Below are positions 23,485 through 31,890 of a stretch of 41,819 nucleotides of DNA, in pieces. The stretch spans positions 1 to 41,819 of the forward strand of contig JACQUW010000024.1 in the NCBI GenBank assembly GCA_016210115.1, in the 5' to 3' direction. A program made the position numbers and the translations under genes. Every line of letters begins with the position of its first letter. Position 1 is the stretch's first letter. The notes below the pieces were generated by a model that saw nothing but the letters and a program-made list of their open reading frames with translations, ran no database searches and was not told the origin of the DNA. This DNA is from Deltaproteobacteria bacterium. Its GTDB lineage: Bacteria > Desulfobacterota > Binatia > UBA9968.

Positions 23485-24236
23485 CTGGAGCCCTCCGTCG
23501 TCCTGCGGCTGATACGCTGATCGGAGTCGTCCCGTTCCTGAGGAGCCTTAGCCGCTGCGCTCGCAGGCGTGACAATATCTTCCCTGTAAACCATGATCTC
23601 CACGCGCCGGTTCTTTTCCCGTCCCTGCTTTGTCCCATTGTCGGCCAGAGGCGCGCCTTTTCCATAAGAGACGGTCACCACGCGTGTGGGATCTACCTTC
23701 TTTTGAGTGATAAGATATCGGGCAACGCTGTCCGCCCGTCTTCGCCCCAATTCATAGTTGTATTCCTCGGATCCAATGCCGTCTGTGTGACCGGCGACAA
23801 GGAAAATGGCGCTCTCGCCCTCTTTTAGATCACCCTTCATATCGCTCAAGAAGCCATCGATTTCTTTTCTGGTCGCGTCTTTGAGGGCAATGGAGTTGAA
23901 TCCGAAATGGGCTCCCTCTTTCAAATCCAAAACCAGTTTCCGTTCCATTCGGAGATTGGCCAGGCTATTTAACGCTCTTTCAGCCTTAGCATCGACCTGA
24001 ACCACGCGTCCTTCGACCTGAGTGATACGGCCTTCGGATTGAGCGACACGTCCTTCAGAGTCTTTGAGACGACCCTCAGACTGGTTAAGACGCCCTTCTG
24101 ATTCCGAAAGGCGACCTGATAATGGAGTTACCTGTTCATTGACCCAATTCCGCGTGGCGATGCATCCCTGAAGGCCGACAAGGAAAGGAATAGAAAAAAA
24201 CAAGACTTCCCTTCTCAAACTCAATCGAATTCCCAT
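23481..24236 (-). CDS. OmpA/Pal-family lipoprotein with a heptad-repeat stalk
   Basis: The 251-residue precursor has a lipobox GLQGC (Cys25). Residues 41-82 are six near-identical heptads of the form GRLxxSE, a predicted coiled-coil stalk. The C-terminal OmpA domain (about 95-235) has GHTDGIGSEEYNYELGRRRA and KGAPLADNGTKQGREKNRRV, the peptidoglycan-binding motifs. It should be an outer-membrane lipoprotein that grips diaminopimelate-containing peptidoglycan, with the stalk setting reach. The frame extends 13 codons upstream, but GGGAG lies 7 bases before the ATG at 24236. It is coupled to the glycine-zipper gene. Confidence 0.87.
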   Translation of the reverse strand: MGIRLSLRREVLFFSIPFLVGLQGCIATRNWVNEQVTPLSGRLSESEGRLNQSEGRLKDSEGRVAQSEGRITQVEGRVVQVDAKAERALNSLANLRMERKLVLDLKEGAHFGFNSIALKDATRKEIDGFLSDMKGDLKEGESAIFLVAGHTDGIGSEEYNYELGRRRADSVARYLITQKKVDPTRVVTVSYGKGAPLADNGTKQGREKNRRVEIMVYREDIVTPASAAAKAPQERDDSDQRISRRTTEGSR

Positions 24237-24412
24237 ATGACGTCTCCCTTCAAACTGTATTTTTTTATTTTTCATGGTCTTTATGTGTCATCTTCCTCTT
24301 GCGCGGCGTGGCGCACACGGCTCCGTCCTGCAACAAAGAAATTTCTGAGACGTAAAACCTTGGATTTTGCCTCTTCTCATCAGAACTTCACCCGGTTTGA
24401 GCTGAACGAGAA

Positions 24413-24643
24413 CTAATAAATAATGGAACCTCTTTCAATTTGTTTTTTGCGGTCCTCATACTCCCGCCGGTCAATTCTTCCGCTCCGGTAATCGTCTTCG
24501 AGCCTGTCCATCTGTCGCTTGGACTGCACCTCATAGCCTGCGCCGGTGCCCAGAGCCCCGACTGCCGCTCCTCCCCAAAATTGGGGGCTGCATCCCCATT
24601 GAGCGAGACTCGCGAGCATCACTACAAAAAGGTATTTTTTCAT
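24413..24643 (-). CDS. Small lipoprotein with a SHOCT-like C-terminus
   Basis: The 76-residue precursor has a lipobox-like AQWGC (Cys18), a glycine-rich stretch (WGGAAVGALGTGAGYE) and a C-terminal segment DRLEDDYRSGRIDRREYEDR, which resembles the short SHOCT motif (L-x-x-L-x-x-x-G-x-I-x-x-x-E-Y-E). GGGAGG lies 6 bases before the ATG. A sigma-54 promoter lies about 107 bp upstream, with an AGG-N6-CCTACA repeat beyond it. It is transcribed toward the OmpA-like gene, 176 bp away. It is probably an envelope-stress lipoprotein; function unknown. Confidence 0.75.
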   Translation of the reverse strand: MKKYLFVVMLASLAQWGCSPQFWGGAAVGALGTGAGYEVQSKRQMDRLEDDYRSGRIDRREYEDRKKQIERGSIIY

Positions 24644-24749
24644 AAAAGGCCTCCCTTCGTTCCAAATTTTAGTTGATCCATATACCTACTGTGTCGTTTC
24701 CGTTTGCCGGGTTAGGACCGGCAGCGCGAAATTATCCGATTTGCGTTCA

Positions 24750-24765
24750 AGCAAGAGACGTACCA
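24750..24765 (-). promoter_or_regulatory. Sigma-54 (-24/-12) promoter of the SHOCT-like lipoprotein
   Basis: The minus strand reads TGGTACGTCTCTTGCT against TGGCACG-N4-TTGCW, with one mismatch (C to T in the -24 half). Predicted start near 24739, leader about 96 bases. Confidence 0.7.
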
Positions 24766-24846
24766 CAGCCCGCTGAGAAAGCTATGTCATTGATACGCAA
24801 AGAATTTCTATCGATTCAGGCAGCCGCTGGGGATATAACGTTTCGA

Positions 24847-24858
24847 AGGGATTTCCCT
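24847..24858. promoter_or_regulatory. Candidate enhancer site AGG-N6-CCTACA (SHOCT-like gene)
   Basis: AGGGATTTCCCT followed by ACA is an almost perfect 12-bp inverted repeat, centred about 113 bp upstream of the predicted start. It is the best copy of the motif in the window. Confidence 0.55.
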
Positions 24859-24932
24859 ACATGGAGAGAGAATTTTTCTACGCATTTCCTTGAAAGGTCC
24901 GCCTCATCTGGGCCGGACCTCTTGCGCGTCAC

Positions 24933-26321
24933 TTACTGCGCTTTTTTGAAATCCTCTACCTTGAGGTCGTGTTTTTTAAGCAGGTCGTAAAAATCGGCGC
25001 GGTACTTGCCGGCGAGTTTCGCCGCGCGCGTCACATTGCCGTCGCTGATCTCCAGGAGACGAATAAGATAGTTTCTTTCGAAATCGTCTCTCGCCTCTTT
25101 GAAAGGCTTGACCTCTTCCGGACTCGAGATTGGGAGGGTTTCCAGTGTCGTGCCCTTGGTCGTGAGAATGAGATCCTCTCCAATCACATCCTGTTGTGTC
25201 ATGGCGACTCCGTATTCGATGACATTCTCCAACTCCCGCACATTGCCGGGCCAGGAGTAGAGCATAAGCTTCTGCATCGCCGTGGGAGTGAACCCTTTCA
25301 CCTGCTTTTTCATCTGCTGGCAGAATTTTTTCAGAAAATGTTCCACTAACGGGAGGATATCTTCCTTCCTCTCTCTGAGAGCCGGCAGATGGATCGGAAT
25401 CACGTGGATTCTGTAAAAGAGGTCTTCACGGAAGATGCCTTTGCCGACCTCCTCTTCGAGGTTTTTTTTCGTCGCCACAATCACCCGGACATCCACATCC
25501 ATCGCCTTCTCGCTGCCGATGGGGAAAAACTGGCGCTCTTGAAGCACGCGGAGGAGCTTCGGCTGAAGCGCAATGGGCATGTCGCCGATCTCATCCAAGA
25601 AAATCGTGCCTTCGTGAGCCTGGGTGAACAATCCTCTTTTGCTTTTGACCGCGTCGGTGAAAGCGCCCTTTTCATGGCCAAAAAGCTCGCTCTCCAGAAG
25701 AGTTTCGGGAACAGCGGCGCAGTTGATCGCGACGAAGGTCTTGTCCTTCCGATCGCTCGCAAGGTGGAGCGCCTTCGCTACCAGCTCCTTGCCTGTGCCG
25801 CTTTCCCCATAGATGTAAACCGTAGAGTCGGTTTTCGCGATCCTGGAGACCACGTCCAGCACCCTGCGCATCTTGTCACTCTTGGCGACGATGTTGGCAA
25901 AATCGTATCTCTCTTCCAGAAGTCCTTTTAGCCGTTTGATCTCAGACGTCAGCCGCCGGTTCTCCAAAGCCCTTTCGATCTGCAATAGCAGTTCCCGCTG
26001 GTCAAAGGGCTTAGTCAAGTAGCTGTAGGCGCCCCGTTTCATTGCTTCGACCGCGCTTTCGATGCTTCCATGAGCCGTAAGGATGATGACCGGCATCTCG
26101 GGGTTGATGGAATGCAATTCCTCCATCAATGAGATTCCGTCCCTGTCGGCAAGCTTCAAGTCAATGATCGAAAGATCAAACACCTGCTCTCTCACCGCGC
26201 TGACCGCTTCGTCGTCTTTAAGGGCCGTCACGACCTCGTGATTGGCTGATTCCAGTCTCATTCGAATCAACTCGATCAGGTTACGGTCGTCATCGACCGC
26301 CAGAATTTTGCCGGAAGACAT
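24933..26321 (-). CDS. Sigma-54-dependent response regulator, GlrR/QseF-like
   Basis: The 462-residue protein has a receiver domain (Asp10-12, phosphoacceptor Asp54 in SIIDLKL, Lys104 in TKPF), an AAA+ domain (Walker A GESGTGKE 172-179, sigma-54 contact loop GAFTDA 219-224, Walker B FLDEIGD 241-247) and a C-terminal Fis-type helix-turn-helix (about 415-458). The loop is GAFTDA rather than the usual GAFTGA, a variant seen in some family members. It starts at TAATG, overlapping the lipoprotein stop by one base. With the lipoprotein and sensor it forms a triad laid out like GlrR-QseG-GlrK. It may drive the sigma-54 promoters found in the neighbouring envelope block. Confidence 0.9.
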   Translation of the reverse strand: MSSGKILAVDDDRNLIELIRMRLESANHEVVTALKDDEAVSAVREQVFDLSIIDLKLADRDGISLMEELHSINPEMPVIILTAHGSIESAVEAMKRGAYSYLTKPFDQRELLLQIERALENRRLTSEIKRLKGLLEERYDFANIVAKSDKMRRVLDVVSRIAKTDSTVYIYGESGTGKELVAKALHLASDRKDKTFVAINCAAVPETLLESELFGHEKGAFTDAVKSKRGLFTQAHEGTIFLDEIGDMPIALQPKLLRVLQERQFFPIGSEKAMDVDVRVIVATKKNLEEEVGKGIFREDLFYRIHVIPIHLPALRERKEDILPLVEHFLKKFCQQMKKQVKGFTPTAMQKLMLYSWPGNVRELENVIEYGVAMTQQDVIGEDLILTTKGTTLETLPISSPEEVKPFKEARDDFERNYLIRLLEISDGNVTRAAKLAGKYRADFYDLLKKHDLKVEDFKKAQ

Positions 26322-26839
26322 TACTCCACCCCTTTTTCCTTCTCTCTTCTCATCTTCTCGATTTCCAGGTCCACCGCTTTAGAAGCCTCGATCATTTTCT
26401 TTGACCGCTCGATCTCCTGCCGCGACTTCTGAACGGCCTGGCTTAACTTCTGGTTCGCTTCGAGCACGCCGACCCAGATTTTAGCTTGGGGCACCAGAGG
26501 ACTCTCCGGATAGTCCATCAAAACTTTTTTGAAAAAGGCGATCGCCTTTCGATAATCCTTGTTAGCGTTGCGCTCGTCGGCAAAGATCAGCCCCAGATTG
26601 AAAATGGCCTCATCCCCCGGCGGTCGGCGGGCGTACCGCAGGGCGAGCTTTTCGTTTTCCTTTGCGGAGCCGGTATAGTCGCCGCTCGCCAGCAGTTTTT
26701 GCGCCTGGAGAATAGATTGCCGCTCGTCTTGTTTCTCTGCCGCCTTCTTCGCGACGGCACACCCTGAACAAAGAAGAAGCATTACGACGGCAAAACAAAC
26801 GTAAACGTGCTCCCCTTGCTTGGTTGGCTCTCTGCCCAT
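26321..26839 (-). CDS. QseG-like lipoprotein with TPR segment
   Basis: The 172-residue precursor has a signal peptide ending in a lipobox LLCSGC (Cys27). The mature part has a TPR-like pair (LLASGDYTGSAKENEKLALR, then NKDYRKAIAFFKKVLMDYPE) and a charged C-terminal helix. In enterobacteria QseG lies between the kinase and the sigma-54 regulator and is needed for signalling; the same order is seen here. The start overlaps the kinase gene by 58 bases. An internal ATG at 26782 overlaps the kinase stop (TAATG) but would leave too short a signal peptide. The exact start is therefore uncertain. Confidence 0.75.
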   Translation of the reverse strand: MGREPTKQGEHVYVCFAVVMLLLCSGCAVAKKAAEKQDERQSILQAQKLLASGDYTGSAKENEKLALRYARRPPGDEAIFNLGLIFADERNANKDYRKAIAFFKKVLMDYPESPLVPQAKIWVGVLEANQKLSQAVQKSRQEIERSKKMIEASKAVDLEIEKMRREKEKGVE

Positions 26840-28224
26840 ACCTTACCACCATGTGAAGTTATAATGTGTTTGACAATCGCCAGTCCCAAACCCGTTCCTT
26901 TGATCGCCTGCAGTCCTCTAGGGCTCGCCTGATGATACTTTTCAAAAATCGACGACAGATGCTCCGGCGGAATACCCGGACCCGTGTCGAGTACCGAAAC
27001 TTCCACTTTGCCGTCTCGTTGGTCGGCGGAGATTGTAACCTGACCGCCGGGAGGCGTGAACTTCACGGCATTGCCGAGCAAATTCCGCAGCGCCTGAAGA
27101 AGTCTTTCCGAGTCGGCTTTGATGAGCGGCAAATTCGGGTGAATCTTTGCCTCGAGGCTGACCCGTTGAGCTTCCACGAGCGGCATGATCTCCGTCATCA
27201 CTCTTTGAATCAAGGGGGTAAGGTTCGTCGGCTCGAAACGATAGACCATCATGCCGGCTTCCATCTTCGAAAGGTCCAACAGCGAATTGACCAGGTGAAT
27301 CAGGCGGCCACTCTCCTCGGCCAGGATAGCCAAAACTTTCCTTTGCTTTTCGGTGGTCGGTCCGGCATTGCCGTCCAGCAAAAGCCCCGTTCCTTCCTTA
27401 ATGGAAGTGAGCGGAGTGCGCAAATCATGCGACATGGTCGAGAAAAACTCAGACTTCATCCTGTCCAGTTCCTTAAGTTTACCGCACATAAAATTAAACG
27501 CGCTTGCCAATTCGGCCATTTCCGGCGGCGAGGAAAGCTTAAGATCGTCGGTAAAGTCTCCCCTGGCGATTTCCCGGGTTTTGCTCTTGAGGAGGGAAAC
27601 GGGCCGGGTCATGGTTCGTGTGATCACGAAGGAGATCGCAAGGCCCAGGATTAGCGAGCCGACGGTGATGATCAGAGCGACCTGGCCTGCGTCGGTAGCG
27701 GCCTCGGAAAGTCCCTTGATCTTGCTGTACGTATTCATATGGCCGTAAGTCCTCAGCCGCTCTAATTCCCGGAAGATCGCGTTGACCGCAACCTCTTTTT
27801 CTTTCGTATAGCGGCTTTGGGGATAACTTTGACCGGCTGCCAGGTATTTCATCTCGCTGCCGAACGTCTCCTGATAAGTCTGATAATGGCCTCTGACGCT
27901 GCTCAACAACTCTTTTGAGCGAGAATCCGCCACCCGCAGCGCCTGATCCAGGTATTGGTCAAAATCGCTTTTGAACAGCAGAAATTGCTCGTAAAGGGAG
28001 TTGTCTTTCGTGATAACGAATTTTTTCTCATAGCGAATTTGCGACAACAGGATATCGCTTAGCTTCTGCTCGTAGTCCAGGATGAGATTGTCGACTTCCA
28101 GAACGGAACGGGTCACATCATTGAAACGCCTGAGCTGAATGTACGCGTAAGCGCTCGCGGCGAGCACGAGAAGGCAGAGCGCCAGATGCCCCGCGATCAA
28201 TCGGGAGAATAGAGTCAGCCTCAT
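26782..28224 (-). CDS. Membrane sensor histidine kinase, GlrK/QseE-like
   Basis: The 480-residue kinase has two membrane spans (about 9-30 and 181-201) flanking a helical periplasmic sensor domain of about 150 residues. A HAMP linker (about 201-253), HisKA with His266 (FSTMSHDLRTPL), and the ATPase with Asn385 (GNAVKF), DTGPG (413-417) and GTGLGL (443-448) follow. The four-helix-type sensor domain with HAMP fits GlrK/QseE. It is the first gene of the kinase-lipoprotein-regulator operon and starts 27 bases after rmuC ends. The signal sensed is unknown; the family responds to envelope stress or adrenergic-type cues in enterobacteria. Confidence 0.9.
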   Translation of the reverse strand: MRLTLFSRLIAGHLALCLLVLAASAYAYIQLRRFNDVTRSVLEVDNLILDYEQKLSDILLSQIRYEKKFVITKDNSLYEQFLLFKSDFDQYLDQALRVADSRSKELLSSVRGHYQTYQETFGSEMKYLAAGQSYPQSRYTKEKEVAVNAIFRELERLRTYGHMNTYSKIKGLSEAATDAGQVALIITVGSLILGLAISFVITRTMTRPVSLLKSKTREIARGDFTDDLKLSSPPEMAELASAFNFMCGKLKELDRMKSEFFSTMSHDLRTPLTSIKEGTGLLLDGNAGPTTEKQRKVLAILAEESGRLIHLVNSLLDLSKMEAGMMVYRFEPTNLTPLIQRVMTEIMPLVEAQRVSLEAKIHPNLPLIKADSERLLQALRNLLGNAVKFTPPGGQVTISADQRDGKVEVSVLDTGPGIPPEHLSSIFEKYHQASPRGLQAIKGTGLGLAIVKHIITSHGGKVWAESQPSKGSTFTFVLPS

Positions 28225-28251
28225 CCCTGAATCTCCGGCGGCGTCTGACTT

Positions 28252-29352
28252 TTACGGCTCTGGCAGCTCGTTGCTTTCCCGATGCGCACCAAGAAGCTTT
28301 TGGCCGAACTGCTCGAGACGCTTTTCCGTATTCTGAAAACTTGACTGAGCATGACCCAGATGCCGTCCCAGCAGCGTAAAATCCTCTTTGAGCCTGGAAA
28401 AATCGCCCTCGAGACGGGTGAGATATTGGATGATCTCCTTGGCTCGTTCTTCAATTCTCATGCCTCTAAGTCCGAGCACGATTGCTTGAAGATAGATATA
28501 AAAGCTGTTCGGCGAGACCGGGATGACGCGCCGCTGCAGCGCGTAGTGGCTGAGAGTCTTATCTCCACCCGAATCGTCCTTGATAATGGTCTCGTAGTAC
28601 ACGTTCTCCGCCGGGATGTACATCAGCGCGAAGTCGTACGTTCCCTCATCGGGCAGAATGTACTTGCTCGCGATAGCGTCGATGTGTTTCTTTACATCCG
28701 TCACAAACTGCCGTTTCGCCTTTGCCCGGTCATCGTCCGTCACTCCTTCGATTATACGGCGGAAATTCTCCAGGGGAAACTTTGAATCGACGGGCACCAG
28801 GGAACCGCCGAGTTTGACGATCGCATCAACCTTCTCGCCGCTCCTGAAACAGTGCTGCATGGCAAAATGGTCCGGCGGTAAAACTTGGCCCAAAAGATCC
28901 CCGAGGAAAAACTCCCCCAGACCTCCTCTCAATTTAGGCGCGCGAAGGATCTCTTGCAAGGACGCAATGTCCTTTCCAACCTCGTAGATCTTTCTGTTCG
29001 CCTCCTCGAGACTTCCCAGACTCCTCTGCACGTTTCCCACCACCCGGGCGGCATTGTCGAGACGCTCTCCAAGACCCTGCTGCGTCCTCTGCAGCGTTTC
29101 GGAATTCTCCTTAAGTCTTTCACTGACGTGGCTCAGCACCTGCCCCAATTGTTGGGTGATGTGTTGGGCGCTGCTCTCCAGAACCTGGCTGAGTTGGCCG
29201 CGCAGCTGCTCGATTTGCTGCTGGAGGAGCAGCAGGGACTGATCATCCTTTCTTTCCGCCAGAATTCCCGGGAAACGGCGCAGAAGGAGCAAGGCAACAA
29301 CAGCCAGACAGAGCAGGAAGATGATAAGCAGGAGGAAAAAATTGGATTCCAC
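28252..29352 (-). CDS. rmuC: RmuC-family DNA recombination protein
   Basis: The 366-residue protein has an N-terminal membrane span (about 4-25), a long coiled coil (about 38-130, rich in Gln/Leu: LLLLQQQIEQLRGQL), and the conserved RmuC nuclease-like domain (LRGGLGEFFLGDLLGQVLP, then VDSKFPLENFRRII and DFALMYIPAENVYYE). RmuC limits inversions at short repeats in E. coli and is thought to act on DNA at the membrane. The start is a GTG with no clear ribosome site. A 70-residue gene ends 17 bases upstream, and the kinase operon follows 27 bases downstream, so these genes may be co-transcribed. Confidence 0.9.
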   Translation of the reverse strand: MESNFFLLLIIFLLCLAVVALLLLRRFPGILAERKDDQSLLLLQQQIEQLRGQLSQVLESSAQHITQQLGQVLSHVSERLKENSETLQRTQQGLGERLDNAARVVGNVQRSLGSLEEANRKIYEVGKDIASLQEILRAPKLRGGLGEFFLGDLLGQVLPPDHFAMQHCFRSGEKVDAIVKLGGSLVPVDSKFPLENFRRIIEGVTDDDRAKAKRQFVTDVKKHIDAIASKYILPDEGTYDFALMYIPAENVYYETIIKDDSGGDKTLSHYALQRRVIPVSPNSFYIYLQAIVLGLRGMRIEERAKEIIQYLTRLEGDFSRLKEDFTLLGRHLGHAQSSFQNTEKRLEQFGQKLLGAHRESNELPEP

Positions 29353-29369
29353 GATTTGGAGCTGCGGTA

Positions 29370-29582
29370 TCAGAGAAGCCGCAGGGCGTATTCAAGAATT
29401 TCGCTGAGCTTACGGATCTGGGTTGCCCGCAAGGATTTTTCTTCGGGCGGAGAGGTAAAATAGCGATCCAGGCTTCTCTTGAGATTCCATTCCAACAGTT
29501 CGACGCATTGCTCCAGGTTCGCTCTTTCGGACCGGCGACGGCGTGCCTGATGGAGCTCTCTAAAATGTATCACCTGACCCAT
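29370..29582 (-). CDS. Small basic helical hypothetical protein upstream of rmuC
   Basis: The 70-residue product is rich in Arg, Glu and Leu (ARRRRSERANLEQCVELLEW, then ATQIRKLSEILEYALRLL). It should be an all-helical cytoplasmic protein. The ATG has only a weak ribosome site (GGGT immediately upstream). It ends 17 bases before rmuC on the same strand and probably shares its transcript. I do not recognise it. Confidence 0.55.
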   Translation of the reverse strand: MGQVIHFRELHQARRRRSERANLEQCVELLEWNLKRSLDRYFTSPPEEKSLRATQIRKLSEILEYALRLL

Positions 29583-29725
29583 ACCCGATTCTAGATTAAA
29601 GACGGGATGCGCGCATTGTCAAGGGGGCGACTCGAACCAGCTACGGGCATGCTGCAAAGAGCCCAGGCTGAACCGGGCGCTTAGCGCCATATTCTTTGAT
29701 GCTTGCCAGTCCAATGGGCGCTGCC

Positions 29726-30781
29726 TTAGCCGGGATACTCCGGGCGAGGTTCCTGCTGGGTCACGCAGTGAATGGCTCCCAACCCGATCACGACGGCCCG
29801 GCAGGGCAACCCAACAACTTCCCGGTCCGTGAAGAGTTCCTTCAGAATCCCCAGGGCCTGGCTATCGTTGCGATCGCCGTAGGTAGGCACAAGAACCGCC
29901 TGGTTGGCGATATAAAAATTTGCGTAACTGGCCGGGAGTCTCATCCCTTCGTGGATGGCCGGGCCGGGCATAGGCAGCGGCAACACCTCCAGTCTTTTTC
30001 CATCCTGATCCGTTGCCGCGCGCAACCGTTCATAATTCTCGCGAAGAGGAGCGAAGTTTTCATCGCTCCGATCGCCCGTCAGGGCGCACACGACCGTGGT
30101 GGGATTCACAAACCGCGCAATATCATCGACGTGGCCGTCGGTATCGTCTCCGAGAATCCCCTCCCCCAACCAAACAACGCGATCCACAGCCAGGCTATCT
30201 TTCAGGACCTGCTCGATGTCTCTCTGCGTCAGGTGCGGATTGCGATTCGGGTTCAGAAGACACTGCTCAGTCGTTAAGCACGTGCCGCGTCCGTTAACGT
30301 CGATCGAGCCTCCTTCGAGAATGATCGAGTGCTCAAAAACCCGAAAGCGAAATACTCTGGCGATCGCGCGCGCAACCTCGTCATCCTGAATGTAGGACAC
30401 ATATTTCCGCCCCCAGGCGTTAAAGACCCAGTCGTTGAAAGCCAGCGCAGATTCTCCCACGCTCCGGGTAATAAAATTTGGGCCATAATCGCGGATCCAG
30501 ACATCCACAGTGGGAATTCGGATAAAAGCGATGCGATCCATGACGGCTCCGGCTGCGGAAAGCCGGCGCGCCGCTTCGATCTCCGCTTCCTCGTTATGAA
30601 CCAGCAAGCGGACTTCCTCCCCGCGTGAGAGAACGCGGGCCATTTCGACCCAGGTCTCCTTGACCTCCTCGAGCTGGCACGGCCAGGTGTCCTCGTTCCA
30701 GGGCCAGGCGAGCCAGGTGGCGCTGTGGGGCTCCCACTCCCCCGGCATACGATAGCCAAGCTGTCGAGGTGAAAGGCTCAT
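29726..30781 (-). CDS. aguA: Agmatine deiminase
   Basis: The 351-residue protein belongs to the guanidine-modifying (PAD-type) fold. Visible catalytic residues are Asp98 (IRDYGP), Glu156 with EGGS, His217 (DTDGHVDD) and Cys339 (GLGAIHCVTQQ). It converts agmatine to N-carbamoylputrescine plus ammonia. The start ATG directly follows the TGA of the upstream N-carbamoylputrescine amidase gene with no gap, so the two are coupled. Together they turn agmatine into putrescine, a route to polyamines from arginine. Arginine decarboxylase is not in the window. Confidence 0.92.
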   Translation of the reverse strand: MSLSPRQLGYRMPGEWEPHSATWLAWPWNEDTWPCQLEEVKETWVEMARVLSRGEEVRLLVHNEEAEIEAARRLSAAGAVMDRIAFIRIPTVDVWIRDYGPNFITRSVGESALAFNDWVFNAWGRKYVSYIQDDEVARAIARVFRFRVFEHSIILEGGSIDVNGRGTCLTTEQCLLNPNRNPHLTQRDIEQVLKDSLAVDRVVWLGEGILGDDTDGHVDDIARFVNPTTVVCALTGDRSDENFAPLRENYERLRAATDQDGKRLEVLPLPMPGPAIHEGMRLPASYANFYIANQAVLVPTYGDRNDSQALGILKELFTDREVVGLPCRAVVIGLGAIHCVTQQEPRPEYPG

Positions 30782-31684
30782 TCAACGAGGTTTCTGCGGC
30801 GATTCCGGTTCGAGAAAGCGCGCGGTGAGGGAATCGTACGCATCAACCCGCCTGTCCCTCAAAAAAGGCCAGTTGCGGCGCGTCTCATCAATTCGCCTGA
30901 GATCGCACCGGGCGAGTAGGATCTCTTCCCGATCTCCGGCCCGGGCGATAATCTCCCCAAACGGATCGGAAACAAAGGAGGTTCCCCAAAATCTCAGTCT
31001 GCCTTCACGGCCGACGCGATTGACCGCTGCCACATAGACCCCATTGGCGACAGCGTGCCCGCGCTGGATGAGTTCCCAGGCGTTCAACTGCCCGCGGCCA
31101 ATCTTGGGAGGCTCGGTGGAAAGCCAGCCGATCGCGGTAGGATAAAAAAGGATTTCAGCTCCCGAGAGGGCTACCAGCCGAGCGGCTTCCGGAAACCACT
31201 GGTCCCAGCAGATCAGCGCTCCGACTTTCGCGTAGCGCGTTTGGAAGCTGGGAAAGCCGAGGTCTCCAGGAGTGAAGTAGAATTTTTCATAATAGCCGGG
31301 ATCGTCCGGGATGTGCATCTTTCTGTACTTCCCCCGGATCGAACCGTCTGCGTCAATGACGACCGCGGTATTGTGATAAATCCCGGCAGCGCGCTTTTCA
31401 AATATCGAACTGACAATCACAATCTCTTTTTCCCGGGCCAGTTGGCCCAATGCATCGGTGGTTGGCCCTGGAATCGACTCTGCGAGATCAAAACGGCTGG
31501 CGTTTTCGCTCTGGGGAAAATAGCGGGAGCGGAAGAGTTCCTGAAGGCAAACGATCTTTGCTCCCTTGCCGGCGGCCTTGCCGATTCCCGCTACCGCTTT
31601 GGCAAGATTTTTTTTCGGGTCCTCTTCGGCCGTCATCTGGATCAGACCCAATGTGAGATGCCCTGTATTCCTCCGGCGCGACAT
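30782..31684 (-). CDS. aguB: N-carbamoylputrescine amidase
   Basis: The 300-residue protein is a nitrilase-superfamily amidase with the Glu-Lys-Cys triad: Glu49 (CLQELF), Lys122 (KYRKMHIPDD) and Cys159 (ALICWDQWFPE). The segment PDDPGYYEKFYFTPGD is typical of N-carbamoylputrescine amidases, which hydrolyse N-carbamoylputrescine to putrescine, CO2 and ammonia. AGAGGA lies about 9 bases before the ATG. The agmatine deiminase gene follows directly, so the operon covers the last two steps of the agmatine route. A general carbon-nitrogen hydrolase is the alternative, but the neighbour argues against it. Confidence 0.92.
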   Translation of the reverse strand: MSRRRNTGHLTLGLIQMTAEEDPKKNLAKAVAGIGKAAGKGAKIVCLQELFRSRYFPQSENASRFDLAESIPGPTTDALGQLAREKEIVIVSSIFEKRAAGIYHNTAVVIDADGSIRGKYRKMHIPDDPGYYEKFYFTPGDLGFPSFQTRYAKVGALICWDQWFPEAARLVALSGAEILFYPTAIGWLSTEPPKIGRGQLNAWELIQRGHAVANGVYVAAVNRVGREGRLRFWGTSFVSDPFGEIIARAGDREEILLARCDLRRIDETRRNWPFLRDRRVDAYDSLTARFLEPESPQKPR

Positions 31685-31890
31685 TCTACGAATTCCTCTG
31701 CCAAAAGTGACGGTTATCAGTAACTCTACGTACCCCTCACGTGTCCTGAAGCTCTAAAAAAATGGCCAATCGCCCTTCGACCGAACCAGAGCCGTCCTGA
31801 GTTCTATTAAACCCGCCAAGCGTGAAAAAAAGAAGGAGGAAAGGCAAGCTCCGCCATTCCTCCTTTCACACGAAATCCCCTGTGATCGCC

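Noticed and set aside
26866..27654. Plus-strand frame of 262 codons opposite the sensor kinase
   Set aside because: Antisense shadow of the HAMP-to-ATPase part of the kinase, with no coherent protein features.
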